Positions 26,834-34,784 of a stretch of 36,268 nucleotides of DNA are shown piece by piece. The notes under the pieces were generated by a model. That model ran no database searches, was not told the origin of the DNA, and saw nothing but the letters and a program-made list of their open reading frames with translations. Each line of letters starts with the position of its first letter. The first letter of the stretch is position 1. Source of the stretch: Rikenellaceae bacterium (lineage in GTDB: Bacteria; Bacteroidota; Bacteroidia; Bacteroidales; UBA932); assembly GCA_022777205.1 (NCBI GenBank), contig JALFGP010000115.1, positions 1-36,268 on the forward strand, written 5' to 3'. The translations under genes were made by a program, and so were the position numbers.

Positions 26834-29749
26834 ATGGCAATAAATGATTTCTTCCCTCAACGCCCAGACGCCGTTCCTACGATATATGCCTATCGTCTTG
26901 TCGGAGTTGAGTCACATAAAGGCTATCTCAAGGTAGGATACACTGATCGTGATGTTGAGACCAGAGTAAAGGAACAAAGCAGTCAAATGCGTGTTCCTTA
27001 TGAAATTGTTCTTAGGGAATCTGCAATGAGTAATGATGGTTCGTGCTTCACTGACCACGATGTTCATGCACTCCTTAAAAAGCAAGGCTGTCTTCAACTC
27101 AATGCTGGTGAGGATAAGAACGAATGGTTTAAGTGTACAGCAAAGGATGTGATGGCCGCTATTGTGGCTCTCCAGACCGGTACCGCCAATATCGAGAAAC
27201 GCACCCAGACATTTGACATGCGTCCTGAGCAGGAGCGTGCGGTTAAGATGACTGTAGACTATTTCAGGCAGCAGAAGATTGATGAACCCGACCGCACTCC
27301 GAAATTCCTTTGGAATGCAAAGATGCGTTTCGGTAAAACCTTTGCAAGTTATCAGCTGGCCAAGAGAATGGGCTTTAAGCGCATACTTATCCTTACTTTC
27401 AAACCGGCAGTGGAATCTGCATGGAGGGATGACCTTGTAAGCCACGTGGATTTTGAAGGTTGGCAGTTCATATCCAACAAGGATGCAAAGAACAACAGTC
27501 TCAATATTGACCAGGAATACGCTCGTGCTGACAAGTCCAAGCCTATTGTAGTGTTCGGTTCTTTCCAAGATATGCTGGGAACTGGAGAAGGCGGCGGTAT
27601 CAAAGCTAAGAACGAGTTTATCCATACCGTATCTTGGGATATCGTCATTTTTGATGAATACCATTTTGGAGCTTGGCGTGAGCGTGCAAAGGACCTCTTC
27701 GAGAAGGAAGACGAAGAGGCTGCCGTTGAATTCGATGCCGAGAAATATCAGAACGATGAAGCCGGAAATGCCATCAACGAGTCTTGGCTTCCTATTTCAA
27801 CAAGCCACTATCTCTACCTCTCCGGTACTCCGTTCCGTGCTATCAACAGCGGAGAGTTCATCGAGGAACAGATATTCAACTGGACCTATTCCAACGAGCA
27901 AGAAGCAAAAGCCAATTGGAAAGGCAGCAATAATCCATATGCTGCTCTCCCACGCATGGTTATGCTCACCTATAGGATGCCGGACGAGATTCAGGATGTT
28001 GCCAAAAATACAGAGTTCGATGAATTCGATCTTAATGTGTTCTTCAGTGCAGAAGGGACTGGCCCAAAGGCAAAGTTTAAATATGAAAACGAGGTCCAGA
28101 AATGGCTCAATCTTATACGAGGAGGTTATCTTCCTTCAAGTATTGATGATTTGAAATTAGGTCAGGACAAACGTCCACCTATGCCGTTCTCTGACGTGCG
28201 ACTTCTCAACGTTCTTTCGCACACACTCTGGTTCCTGCCGAATGTTGCGTCTTGCCATGCAATGGCGAACCTTCTTGCTCAGAAGCAGAATGCCTTCTAT
28301 CACGATTATAAGGTAATTGTATGTGCCGGCACTCAGGCTGGTATCGGTCTCGATGCCCTTATTCCGGTCCAGAATGCAATGGCCGACCCTCTCCAATCTA
28401 AGACCATCACACTTTCATGCGGTAAACTTACAACTGGTGTGACAGTAAAGCCGTGGACAGGTATTTTCATGCTCCGTAATCTCAAGAGCCCTGAAACATA
28501 TTTCCAATCTGCATTCCGTGTTCAGAGCCCGTGGGAAGTGAAAGATGACAATGGTAACAATGTCATTGTCAAGAACGAATGCTACGTATTTGATTTTGCA
28601 CTTGATAGAGCGCTTCGCCAGATATCAGACTACAGCTGCCGCCTTGACATCAAAGAGGGTAATCCTGAAAAGAAAGTCGCTGACTTCATCAACTTTCTTC
28701 CAGTTCTCGCTTATGATGGCAGTACAATGCGTCAGGTTGATGCTCAGGATATCCTTGATATCGCCCTCGCTGGAACTTCGGCTACACTCCTCGCAAAACG
28801 CTGGGAGTCAGCGCTTCTTGTAAATGTCGACAATGACACCCTGAAACGAATTCTCGACAATCCGGAGGCAATGAAGGCGCTCATGAATATTGAGGGTTTC
28901 CGCAGCCTTAATAGTGATATCACTACGATTATCAACAAGTCCGAAGCACTAAAGAAAGCAAAGGCTAAAGATAAGAAACCAAGTGAGAAAGAGAAAAAAG
29001 AGCTTAGCGCTGAGGAAAAGGAGATCAAGAGCAAACGCAAGCAGATTCAGGAAAAACTCATCAAGTTTGCTACTCGTATTCCTATCTTTATGTACCTTAC
29101 AGACTATCGTGAGCGTTGTCTGAAGGATGTTATCACGCAGCTTGAGCCTGGCCTCTTCAAAAAGGTGACTGGTCTTAGCGTTGCCGACTTCAATATGCTC
29201 TGTACTTTGGGTGTATTCAATGCTCCATTGATGAATGATGCAATCTTCAAGTTCAAGAGATACGAAGATTCTAGCCTAGTTTATACTGGCATTGACAAGC
29301 ATAAAGGTGAGGAAGTAGGTGGTTGGGACACCAGTCTCCGCCGCGAAGAGTACGAAAAGTTGTTCTTCAACCAGCAGGCATCAATGGCTACCCCGACTTA
29401 CGGCACATACATCGTAGAAGACACCGACAAGGAAGGTAGCGAACTGCAAGACAATAAAGTTGAGTATAAACATGTATCCACTCCTGTAGCCACTCAGCCA
29501 ACCAAGAAGCCAGTTGTATCTGGATATATGCCTTATGAAAAGAAGCCTTTACAGAAGACTAAATCAGAGGCAGAGAAATTGTTCGACAATGTGGGCGAAG
29601 GTACAGTTGTAACTCACAAGAAGTTCGGTATAGGTCAAATCACCAAGATTGACCGCAAAGCCCAGTATGTATTCGTAGCATTCAAAGATGGAGGCGAAAA
29701 GAAGTTCCTATTCCCAGGTGCTTTCACATCAGGATTCTTGAGTTTGTAA
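26834..29749 (+). CDS. GIY-YIG nuclease/SF2 helicase fusion with tudor-like tail (restriction-like effector)
   Basis: The 971-residue protein starts with a GIY-YIG (T5orf172-like) domain at ~18-110: YAYRLVG, YLKVGYTDRDVETRVKEQ, DHDVHALLKK and NEWF. An SF2 helicase follows: MRPEQERAVKMTVDYF (~129), Walker A AKMRFGKTF (~162-170), DEYH box at 274-277, LSGTPFRA (~329-336), and a second RecA domain with GKLTTGVTVKPW and PETYFQSAFRVQSPW. A Lys/Glu coiled stretch lies at ~700-760. The last ~60 residues (GTVVTHKKFGIGQITKID..FLFPGAFTSGFLSL) resemble the tudor-like tail of UvrD/PcrA. Start ATG 26834. The genetic context suggests it cuts unmodified DNA. Confidence 0.82.
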   Translation: MAINDFFPQRPDAVPTIYAYRLVGVESHKGYLKVGYTDRDVETRVKEQSSQMRVPYEIVLRESAMSNDGSCFTDHDVHALLKKQGCLQLNAGEDKNEWFKCTAKDVMAAIVALQTGTANIEKRTQTFDMRPEQERAVKMTVDYFRQQKIDEPDRTPKFLWNAKMRFGKTFASYQLAKRMGFKRILILTFKPAVESAWRDDLVSHVDFEGWQFISNKDAKNNSLNIDQEYARADKSKPIVVFGSFQDMLGTGEGGGIKAKNEFIHTVSWDIVIFDEYHFGAWRERAKDLFEKEDEEAAVEFDAEKYQNDEAGNAINESWLPISTSHYLYLSGTPFRAINSGEFIEEQIFNWTYSNEQEAKANWKGSNNPYAALPRMVMLTYRMPDEIQDVAKNTEFDEFDLNVFFSAEGTGPKAKFKYENEVQKWLNLIRGGYLPSSIDDLKLGQDKRPPMPFSDVRLLNVLSHTLWFLPNVASCHAMANLLAQKQNAFYHDYKVIVCAGTQAGIGLDALIPVQNAMADPLQSKTITLSCGKLTTGVTVKPWTGIFMLRNLKSPETYFQSAFRVQSPWEVKDDNGNNVIVKNECYVFDFALDRALRQISDYSCRLDIKEGNPEKKVADFINFLPVLAYDGSTMRQVDAQDILDIALAGTSATLLAKRWESALLVNVDNDTLKRILDNPEAMKALMNIEGFRSLNSDITTIINKSEALKKAKAKDKKPSEKEKKELSAEEKEIKSKRKQIQEKLIKFATRIPIFMYLTDYRERCLKDVITQLEPGLFKKVTGLSVADFNMLCTLGVFNAPLMNDAIFKFKRYEDSSLVYTGIDKHKGEEVGGWDTSLRREEYEKLFFNQQASMATPTYGTYIVEDTDKEGSELQDNKVEYKHVSTPVATQPTKKPVVSGYMPYEKKPLQKTKSEAEKLFDNVGEGTVVTHKKFGIGQITKIDRKAQYVFVAFKDGGEKKFLFPGAFTSGFLSL

Positions 29750-29826
29750 CACCGAAAGACTTTTACACTTACCAATCCTAACAAATTAAGAACCGGATAT
29801 TATTCCTACTGTCGATGCCTAATATG

Positions 29827-29863
29827 AAATAAAGGGAAGGACTTATCGCCCCTCCCTTTATTT
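29827..29863. terminator. Bidirectional terminator after the helicase gene
   Basis: AAATAAAGGGAAGG (29827-29840) pairs with CCTCCCTTTATTT (29851-29863) with one bulged A. The T-rich arm gives a partial U-tract on both strands. It lies between the helicase gene and the convergent ORF ending at 29864. Bases 29750-29826 hold nothing else I recognise apart from the motif near 29767. Confidence 0.6.
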
Positions 29864-30211
29864 CTACTCCTCGACCTCTTTCCAAGCAAGATGTTTCTCA
29901 AGAGTCTCACGGGCATAGATTGGCCTCATATGAACATCTGAATCAAATTCACCTTCTGGTACATCCGTATTCTGATATACTGTCAATCCAGGTTTACATT
30001 CTGCAAGTCTCAACACCTGCTCAGGAGTGAGATGCATCTTGAACTCAGTTGTCAAGACATCAACCATGTCGCAGAAATAACTTAATACTTCATGTCTACC
30101 ATAGCCGATATTCACCCAGCTATCGTTTTCCGGCTCCCTTTCAAGGTCAATGTGCCACATTTGTCCTTTTTCGGAAAAATCTAGAAACCAAGTTTGATTT
30201 TCATTTACCAT
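29864..30211 (-). CDS. Small protein of unknown function
   Basis: I do not recognise this 115-residue protein. It is acidic and tryptophan-rich at the start (TWFLDFSEKGQMWHIDLE), with a middle part that looks helical (EVLSYFCDMVDVLTTEFKMHLTPEQVLRLAECK). There is no signal peptide and no membrane segment. The composition and codon use look protein-like. It stands alone between the restriction-like operon and a repeat block. It could be an accessory or anti-restriction factor of the neighbouring system, but only position supports that. The only start is the ATG at 30211. Confidence 0.6.
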   Translation of the reverse strand: MVNENQTWFLDFSEKGQMWHIDLEREPENDSWVNIGYGRHEVLSYFCDMVDVLTTEFKMHLTPEQVLRLAECKPGLTVYQNTDVPEGEFDSDVHMRPIYARETLEKHLAWKEVEE

Positions 30212-30480
30212 AATATTAGAATATTACACTTAATTTGTCACGAAATTAACATACTCCAATCGTAATACCAAATGGGAATATATGCCAATATGTCATTACT
30301 AACGATATACGTGCAGATGTTTCAGCAGATTAATCACTTCTTTCTGCGAAATTCAGAAAATAAAGGATAGCTAAGTGGATAATTATGTTTTGTTCAGGAA
30401 ATATGAACATTCGTGTAATGCGGTTCAACGGTTTTGAACAATCATTGAAGTCGGTCTGACGTGTTGTCAATATAATCAAA
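30212..30480. other. AT-rich non-coding stretch
   Basis: No ORF, clear promoter, tRNA-like fold or terminator was found in this stretch. It separates the orphan gene at 29864-30211 from the repeat-flanked block at 30481. Confidence 0.4.
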
Positions 30481-30504
30481 GCGGTCAAGCCCTTCTTCCT
30501 CCGC
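30481..30504 (+). repeat. 24-bp direct repeat, left copy
   Basis: Identical over 24 bp to 31386-31409; identity stops sharply on both sides. The unit itself starts with GCGG and ends with CCGC, a 4-bp dyad. Confidence 0.85.
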
Positions 30505-31099
30505 TAAAGCTGCGTCAGAAAGGCTTGGTTTCAGCCACTTCGGGACTGTCGCCCCTGCGTGACTTCCACTCTATCAAGTTCCGCCCGGCAGACATTCCCG
30601 CCTGGATGGATGCCAGCCGTGAAAGACTGCTTCGGGCTCCACGGCCACTACGCCTTCGGCTCCGTTGCCAAAGAGAAAAGCGGTGTCGGTCGAAAGTCCG
30701 CCACAAGTGTCGGCCTTACCACCGACCTGGTTCATTGGCTTCAGGCGGGCAAGACTGTGGCCGTTGTCCGCTTCGCGTCCAAGATCCACAGACTTGCTTC
30801 CGCCTTCCGCACTGCCTCGGTCGCTCCCTGCGGCTTTTCCCACCCGCCCGCCCTGCGGCGGGCCGACTACCGGCTGGCGCCGGTCATCGTGCTGCCGTTA
30901 TGGTTCTTCGTAATGAGTGTGGTGTTAGTGAGGATAGTGTGGAACTTCATCTATCAGAAAGGCGGTGGGTACTCGGTTGTATTACTGTTATTGATGTTTC
31001 TCTACCCTATATCAAGATAAGTGAACGCCATCCCTATATATTACATATTGATGTCATTGGGGAGTTGGAGACTTTTGATTATTAACGCCTTCGGCGAAA

Positions 31100-31140
31100 T
31101 TTTGGTCCTACGTATGCGAGCGGCAGTGCAAGCCCTTCGT
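31100..31140 (+). repeat. Imperfect internal copy of the repeat
   Basis: TTTTGGTCCTA, then GCGA, CGGC and CAAGCCCTTC occur in the same order as in 31363-31400, with small differences and a few extra bases before CAAGCCC. It extends the 24-bp repeat family to three members in under 1 kb. Confidence 0.6.
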
Positions 31141-31198
31141 TGTCGAGCACTCACTACGGGCGAGAGCATTTGTGCAGTGCGGAGGGAAAGAAAGAGGT

Positions 31199-31245
31199 CT
31201 GTCAGCCTTCAGAAGCCGCCAGAGGCGTCTTTTCAAGGCTGACAG
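31199..31245. other. Stable nested hairpin in the repeat block
   Basis: CTGTCAGCCTT (31199-31209) and AAGGCTGACAG (31235-31245) form a perfect 11-bp stem. The enclosed 25 nt can form an inner GCC/GGC stem (GCCGCC and GGCG). No U-tract follows, so it is more like a structured RNA or a site of DNA folding than a terminator. Confidence 0.5.
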
Positions 31246-31362
31246 GAGTTCATAGGACTCATCAGCGTCGGCGGAGCGGTATCCGTCAGCCAGTCTTTGT
31301 CTGGTCTTCGATCCAGCCAAAGCCAGCCTCACGGATGCTTTTGTTGATGCTATTGCTACTTG

Positions 31363-31409
31363 TTTTGGTCCTAACAGCGCGACCGGCGGTCAAGCCCTTC
31401 TTCCTCCGC
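31363..31409 (+). repeat. Right copy of the repeat with extended homology to the internal copy
   Basis: The last 24 bp (31386-31409) equal 30481-30504 exactly, and the preceding TTTTGGTCCTA..GCGA.CGGC stretch matches the internal copy at 31100. Bases 31410-31460 hold nothing further. Confidence 0.75.
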
Positions 31410-31460
31410 AAATCTTCCAAGTAATCCCTTATCCGAATATTTCCCTAGATTAGAAATATA

Positions 31461-32234
31461 TCACGGCTTCTCGTTCAACTTCTCTCGTACCGGGAATCCT
31501 CCTTCTTCGGCTTCCTTGAATAGTATCTTTGCCATATCAGGATTTTTATCAACTCCACGTCCGAAAAAATAGCACCTGCCAAGATTATATGCAGCCACAG
31601 GTCCAGCGCCTTTCTCGTAGCCGAGTTTGTAATACTGAAAGGCCTGCGCATCATCTTTAGGCACACCGCGTCCTTCGTGGTAGCATAGCCCCATCATATT
31701 GAATGCTTCCGGGTCATCTTCCGCCATAGCCATCTTCAACAGTTCAACAGCTCTGCAGTAATCCCTATACTTCTTCGGTCCAAGGGTGAGCATATTGGCA
31801 AGATTGACCATAGCAAAAGTGCATCCGTGCGCCACAGCCTTTTCAAACCAGTACTTTGCCCAACGGTCGCTGCGATTCACGCCACTGCCTTCCATATACA
31901 TTGTGCCCAGATTGTTCATTGCCATCGGATGGCCTCGGTCCACCATTTTGTATAGGATCTGCAGGGCCTTCGGAAAATTGTTCTCACCAAACCAGTTGGC
32001 AGTATAACCGTATGACAGCAGTTCTCCCGCCCATAAATCCTCATCTGCCCAGGCAATCATAAGATATCCCAATCCCTCGTCCGTTTTCCCTTCTGACAGC
32101 AAGCGCAATCCATTACAAATGCATTCCTCATCATAGTTTTTCGGAACGTATTTATCTTCAGGTTTAGGGGTAAATTTCAAAGAGAAACTTCCTTTATAAA
32201 TCTCATATTCGGGCTCAATTGTAACATTGTTCAT
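31461..32234 (-). CDS. Sel1-repeat (TPR-like) protein
   Basis: Sel1 repeats are helical-hairpin scaffolds for protein binding. The 257-residue protein has a ~60-residue N-terminus and then about five repeats. Clear units are AMNNLGTMYMEGSGVNRSD, AFNMMGLCYHEGRGVPKDD and AAYNLGRCYFFGRGVDKNP, each followed by A-x-x-x-x-x-x-A-x-x-G positions. There is no signal peptide, so it is likely cytoplasmic. The start ATG overlaps the stop of the agmatine-deiminase-family gene by 4 nt, which implies translational coupling and a shared task. Target unknown. Confidence 0.85.
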   Translation of the reverse strand: MNNVTIEPEYEIYKGSFSLKFTPKPEDKYVPKNYDEECICNGLRLLSEGKTDEGLGYLMIAWADEDLWAGELLSYGYTANWFGENNFPKALQILYKMVDRGHPMAMNNLGTMYMEGSGVNRSDRWAKYWFEKAVAHGCTFAMVNLANMLTLGPKKYRDYCRAVELLKMAMAEDDPEAFNMMGLCYHEGRGVPKDDAQAFQYYKLGYEKGAGPVAAYNLGRCYFFGRGVDKNPDMAKILFKEAEEGGFPVREKLNEKP

Positions 32235-33112
32235 AATGTACTTCCGTTTGATGGTAAATCATAGCAAGGTTCTTCCCTGATAGTCCAACTGCAGCAGTTG
32301 AAGCAGCCGCCGTGGATTACAAGGTCGCTGGCATCCACCATCTCAATGCGCCCTGCGTATTCCGGCATCAGCTGGGAAATCTGCTCGAAGGCCTGCTCAT
32401 CCTCCTCGATACCGAACTTCGGAAGAATCAGCAGCTGCTCTGTCTGGAGCCAGTTGATATAGGCCCAACTATACTTATGGGGCTTTTTCTTGGTGCAGAA
32501 TTTCATTTCTTCCACACATTTGAAACAGGCATTAAGGATATTGCGGAATCGTACAGCCATTCTGCTATCGAAATCAGCATAGTTAGTCAGCAAGATCCTG
32601 TCCTCACCGATATACCGGCATATCCCGTCCGAGTGGCCGTATTCTTCGTTTGCATCCCACGGAAGAATGACAAGCCTTGCACCAAGAGCAGTTTCTATAC
32701 AGCGGATGAAATCACATAGATTAGCCCTCGGATTCTCCTCGAAAATTTTGCTTGTCATTATTGCACGCCCAGATGCCTTTACAATATTGCCTCCATCAAT
32801 CTTGACCGTACCGAGCATATTGCTGCATGCATATCCCAGTTTCCTGCAAATCTCGTTTCCGTCCGTTATTGTAGCCTCATCCTTCGCATTGCGAAGCAGA
32901 TAATCCGGATGGTAGTCATATCCCAAAAATTGGTTAGGCAGGACCTGGATAGGCATATAATCCCTGCACCAGATATCATTTGTTCCTTCAAGCAGGGACC
33001 AGGGAACCTCGTGTCTATCAAGAACTTCGGTCAGTCCACGGAATGCAATGGGACAACGCTCCCTAAGCAGGGCGGAAAAGAACACCCTGTTACATTGATT
33101 GTCTTGGATCAT
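32231..33112 (-). CDS. Agmatine deiminase/peptidylarginine deiminase family enzyme
   Basis: The guanidino-group-modifying fold hydrolyses agmatine or arginine side chains through a catalytic cysteine. Motifs are in order: NDIWCRD (Asp46, Trp48, Arg50), KIDGGN (Asp106), YGHSDG (His160, Asp162), and GGCFNCCSW near the end, where Cys273 aligns with the usual GGGxHC cysteine. The protein is short (293 residues versus ~350 for most agmatine deiminases), and the last motif is atypical (Cys-Phe-Asn before the cysteine). No signal peptide is present, unlike the secreted Porphyromonas enzyme. It is the middle gene of a three-gene operon, 12 nt after an unknown gene. The exact substrate cannot be inferred. 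Confidence 0.85.
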   Translation of the reverse strand: MIQDNQCNRVFFSALLRERCPIAFRGLTEVLDRHEVPWSLLEGTNDIWCRDYMPIQVLPNQFLGYDYHPDYLLRNAKDEATITDGNEICRKLGYACSNMLGTVKIDGGNIVKASGRAIMTSKIFEENPRANLCDFIRCIETALGARLVILPWDANEEYGHSDGICRYIGEDRILLTNYADFDSRMAVRFRNILNACFKCVEEMKFCTKKKPHKYSWAYINWLQTEQLLILPKFGIEEDEQAFEQISQLMPEYAGRIEMVDASDLVIHGGCFNCCSWTIREEPCYDLPSNGSTL

Positions 33113-33124
33113 ATTGTAAGTGGA

Positions 33125-33754
33125 TTATCTCTTGAAACGCCAAAGTTTAGGGTCTTGGACTCTGTTCTTCTTGCCTTTCATAGGCTCATCTTCCGGTCCT
33201 GGAAGTGTTGGCTTATAGTGGTCATCATATTTGCATAGGTTGAAGCGAACATCCAGTTTCGGAGTGCCTTCTTTCAAAGAATCATCTACCCATTTGATAT
33301 TCAAACCTTGTCCATCAAAACGACAAGAACCGAATAAATCCTCCCATAAATATGTGGGATTGCTTATTCTGCCGTGCTTCTCTTTATCTGTCCGAGCATT
33401 CGCATCGTCGAAATCATAACCTCTGATTAAGAACGAGGCTCTGAATTGTTCGGACTCATCCTCGAATCTGAAATCAATGCCAGAACTATGTGGAAACAAT
33501 GAGCATTTTGGGAAATAAGGCAAATCTCCTGTATGATACATCCCATAGTCTTTTTTCCATTTCGGAGCATCTGATTTGTCGCTGTGACAATAGAATTCAA
33601 TGTCACAAGGATACACATCCAATTGGTTGTCAATAGAAAAATGTCCGCCGAACAATACTCGTTTGGCAATCTCCATAAGAGCCTCATCAAGTGCTTTAGG
33701 AGAATTAAATGAATTGAGGTTAAAGTCCTCAAGAAGTGGCATCAACTGTTTCAT
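33125..33754 (-). CDS. Protein of unknown function, first gene of the deiminase operon
   Basis: I do not recognise this 209-residue protein. It has a helical N-terminus (LDEALMEIAKRVLFGGHFSI), then beta-rich parts (VYPCDIEFYCHS, SGIDFRFEDESEQFRASFLIRGYDF) and a basic tail (MKGKKNRVQDPKLWRFKR). No membrane segment or signal peptide is present. His/Asp/Tyr-rich patches (MYHTGDLPYFPKCSLFPHSSGID) could form an active site, but that is inference. It is 12 nt ahead of the deiminase gene. A perfect -7 element sits only 8 nt before the ATG at 33754, so the mRNA is nearly leaderless or the start is Met5 at 33742. Confidence 0.7.
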   Translation of the reverse strand: MKQLMPLLEDFNLNSFNSPKALDEALMEIAKRVLFGGHFSIDNQLDVYPCDIEFYCHSDKSDAPKWKKDYGMYHTGDLPYFPKCSLFPHSSGIDFRFEDESEQFRASFLIRGYDFDDANARTDKEKHGRISNPTYLWEDLFGSCRFDGQGLNIKWVDDSLKEGTPKLDVRFNLCKYDDHYKPTLPGPEDEPMKGKKNRVQDPKLWRFKR

Positions 33755-33761
33755 GGTTGTG

Positions 33762-33793
33762 CAAAGATAGTCAGTTTTATCAGAGGATACGAA
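33762..33793 (-). promoter_or_regulatory. Promoter of the unknown-deiminase-Sel1 operon
   Basis: On the minus strand TATCTTTG (complement of 33762-33769) is a perfect TAnnTTTG, preceded after a 20-nt spacer by TTCG (3 of 4 to TTTG, complement of 33790-33793). Transcription would begin about 33757, almost at the start codon. Confidence 0.55.
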
Positions 33794-33910
33794 AAGAAAA
33801 CGTTAAAGATTGTTAAAGTTTTCGAAATAGTTGTTATTATTCAAATTCTTAATTATCAATAGATTCATATTTTGTTTTGATAATAATTATATCAAGTGGT
33901 TAAGCTAGAT

Positions 33911-33957
33911 ATTCCGGCGGATAGTCGGCCACCGATTCCGGTGATACTCGGCCACCT
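33911..33957. repeat. Tandem ~23-bp subterminal repeats of the IS21 end
   Basis: Two adjacent units (33911-33934 and 33935-33957) share ATTCCGG, then GATAxTCGGCCACC, differing at about three positions. IS21-family ends carry such multiple terminal repeats as transposase sites. Confidence 0.7.
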
Positions 33958-34057
33958 GAGTTAGATTTGCAAAGATATCAATATTTCTTTCTCATGCTAT
34001 CGCCTTTGAGCTCGAAGCGGAGTGGTTTGATATAGTGTCCATTTCTTTTATCGATTG

Positions 34058-34700
34058 TTATTTGAAGTAGATATTGCCGCGCATGTTGGCATGGTCTGTG
34101 GGCTTCGGCACGGCTGCGGAGTCCATTGCGTGACGAGATTGCTGTACGGTCTTGAGGACGTTCTCAAGCCTCTTGCCGGTGAAGAGCCTGTTCTCGAGAC
34201 ATATCTCGCATGCCTCCTCGAAGACATCCTCCGGATAGCTTCGCTGCAGTCTCAGCATCATGTCGCAGGTCTTGTAGTAGTACTCCGGAGGGCATGAGCC
34301 GTTAGACCCGGCGAACATCGAGTCGAACAAGGCGAGGAGAGCATCAGAGACACTCTTTGCCCTGTCCTTGTAGTAGGATGCCGACCGCTTCGTGAAGGCA
34401 AGTGTATTGGATGCAAGATGTTCGTCTACGGATGTGTAACCGAAGCTGCGGTCACGCCTGTGCGTTGCGATAAGTTCGCCTCTGACATAGACCTTTACAA
34501 GCGTTGCGTGTCTGATTGTGGTAGACCAAGAACTCAAACACTGCGGCATTCAGTTCCTCCAGAGAGTAGAACTGGCGGTTTCTAAGGCGTGCATATATCC
34601 TATGGTAGATGATCTGCACCTGATTCTCGACCTTGGCCTTCTGTTGACTATTTGTGGAACTGGTGAGCTTGGGAGGTACCGGTGCTGGGCAAGTACCAAG
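34058..34700 (-). pseudogene. istA: IS21 transposase IstA, degraded
   Basis: Reading from about 34700 down, one frame gives KAKVENQVQIIYHRIYARLRNRQFYSLEELNAAVFEFLVYHNQ, the end of the DDE core including the final Glu of KVEN. At about 34505 the homology jumps to another frame with ATLVKVYVRGELIATHRRDRSFGYTS and continues to the stop (EICLENRLFTGKRLENVLKTVQ). The ~60 residues that normally lie between are missing, so there is an internal deletion with a frame change. The N-terminal DNA-binding part and the first catalytic Asp residues are also absent. The protein cannot be active. Confidence 0.75.
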
Positions 34701-34758
34701 TTAGAGAGCCTGGCTGCAATAATGACTCTATAACTGTGTTACTATCCTCATAAATCAC

Positions 34759-34766
34759 TAACTTTG
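34759..34766 (+). promoter_or_regulatory. Promoter -7 element of the abi gene
   Basis: TAACTTTG is a perfect TAnnTTTG match 18 nt before the ATG, giving a leader of about 15 nt. The -33 region is weak and lies in or beside the IS21 relic, so the IS may have supplied or altered it. Confidence 0.6.
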
Positions 34767-34784
34767 CAAAAATTATTGTAAATA

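Larger units (their letters stand above)
30481..31409. mobile_element. Repeat-bounded, GC-rich segment of unknown type
   Basis: A perfect 24-bp direct repeat (GCGGTCAAGCCC..TCCTCCGC) occurs at 30481-30504 and 31386-31409. The DNA between is visibly more GC-rich than the surrounding AT-rich sequence. Open frames exist (for example 30559-31020, plus, with HGHYAFGSVAKEK and PPALRRADYRLAPVIVLPLWFF), but they are Arg/Ala/Pro-rich, overlap in several frames and have no motif I can name. I have seen similar tails near Bacteroidales conjugative elements but cannot support a name. It may be an element remnant or a structured non-coding region. Confidence 0.4.
33905..34700 (-). mobile_element. IS21-family element remnant (terminus and istA pieces, no istB)
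   Basis: The segment holds the C-terminal part of an IstA-type transposase and, on its downstream side, a pair of subterminal repeats of IS21 type. No istB follows istA in the short remaining space. The opposite terminus is not seen; the abi promoter begins soon after. Bases 33770-33904 hold no gene and are AT-rich. Confidence 0.65.

Noticed and set aside
30525..31085. Overlapping ORFs in the repeat-bounded block
   Set aside because: Three or more frames are open at once because of GC-rich composition, with Arg/Pro/Ala-rich products and no family motif; not called as genes.
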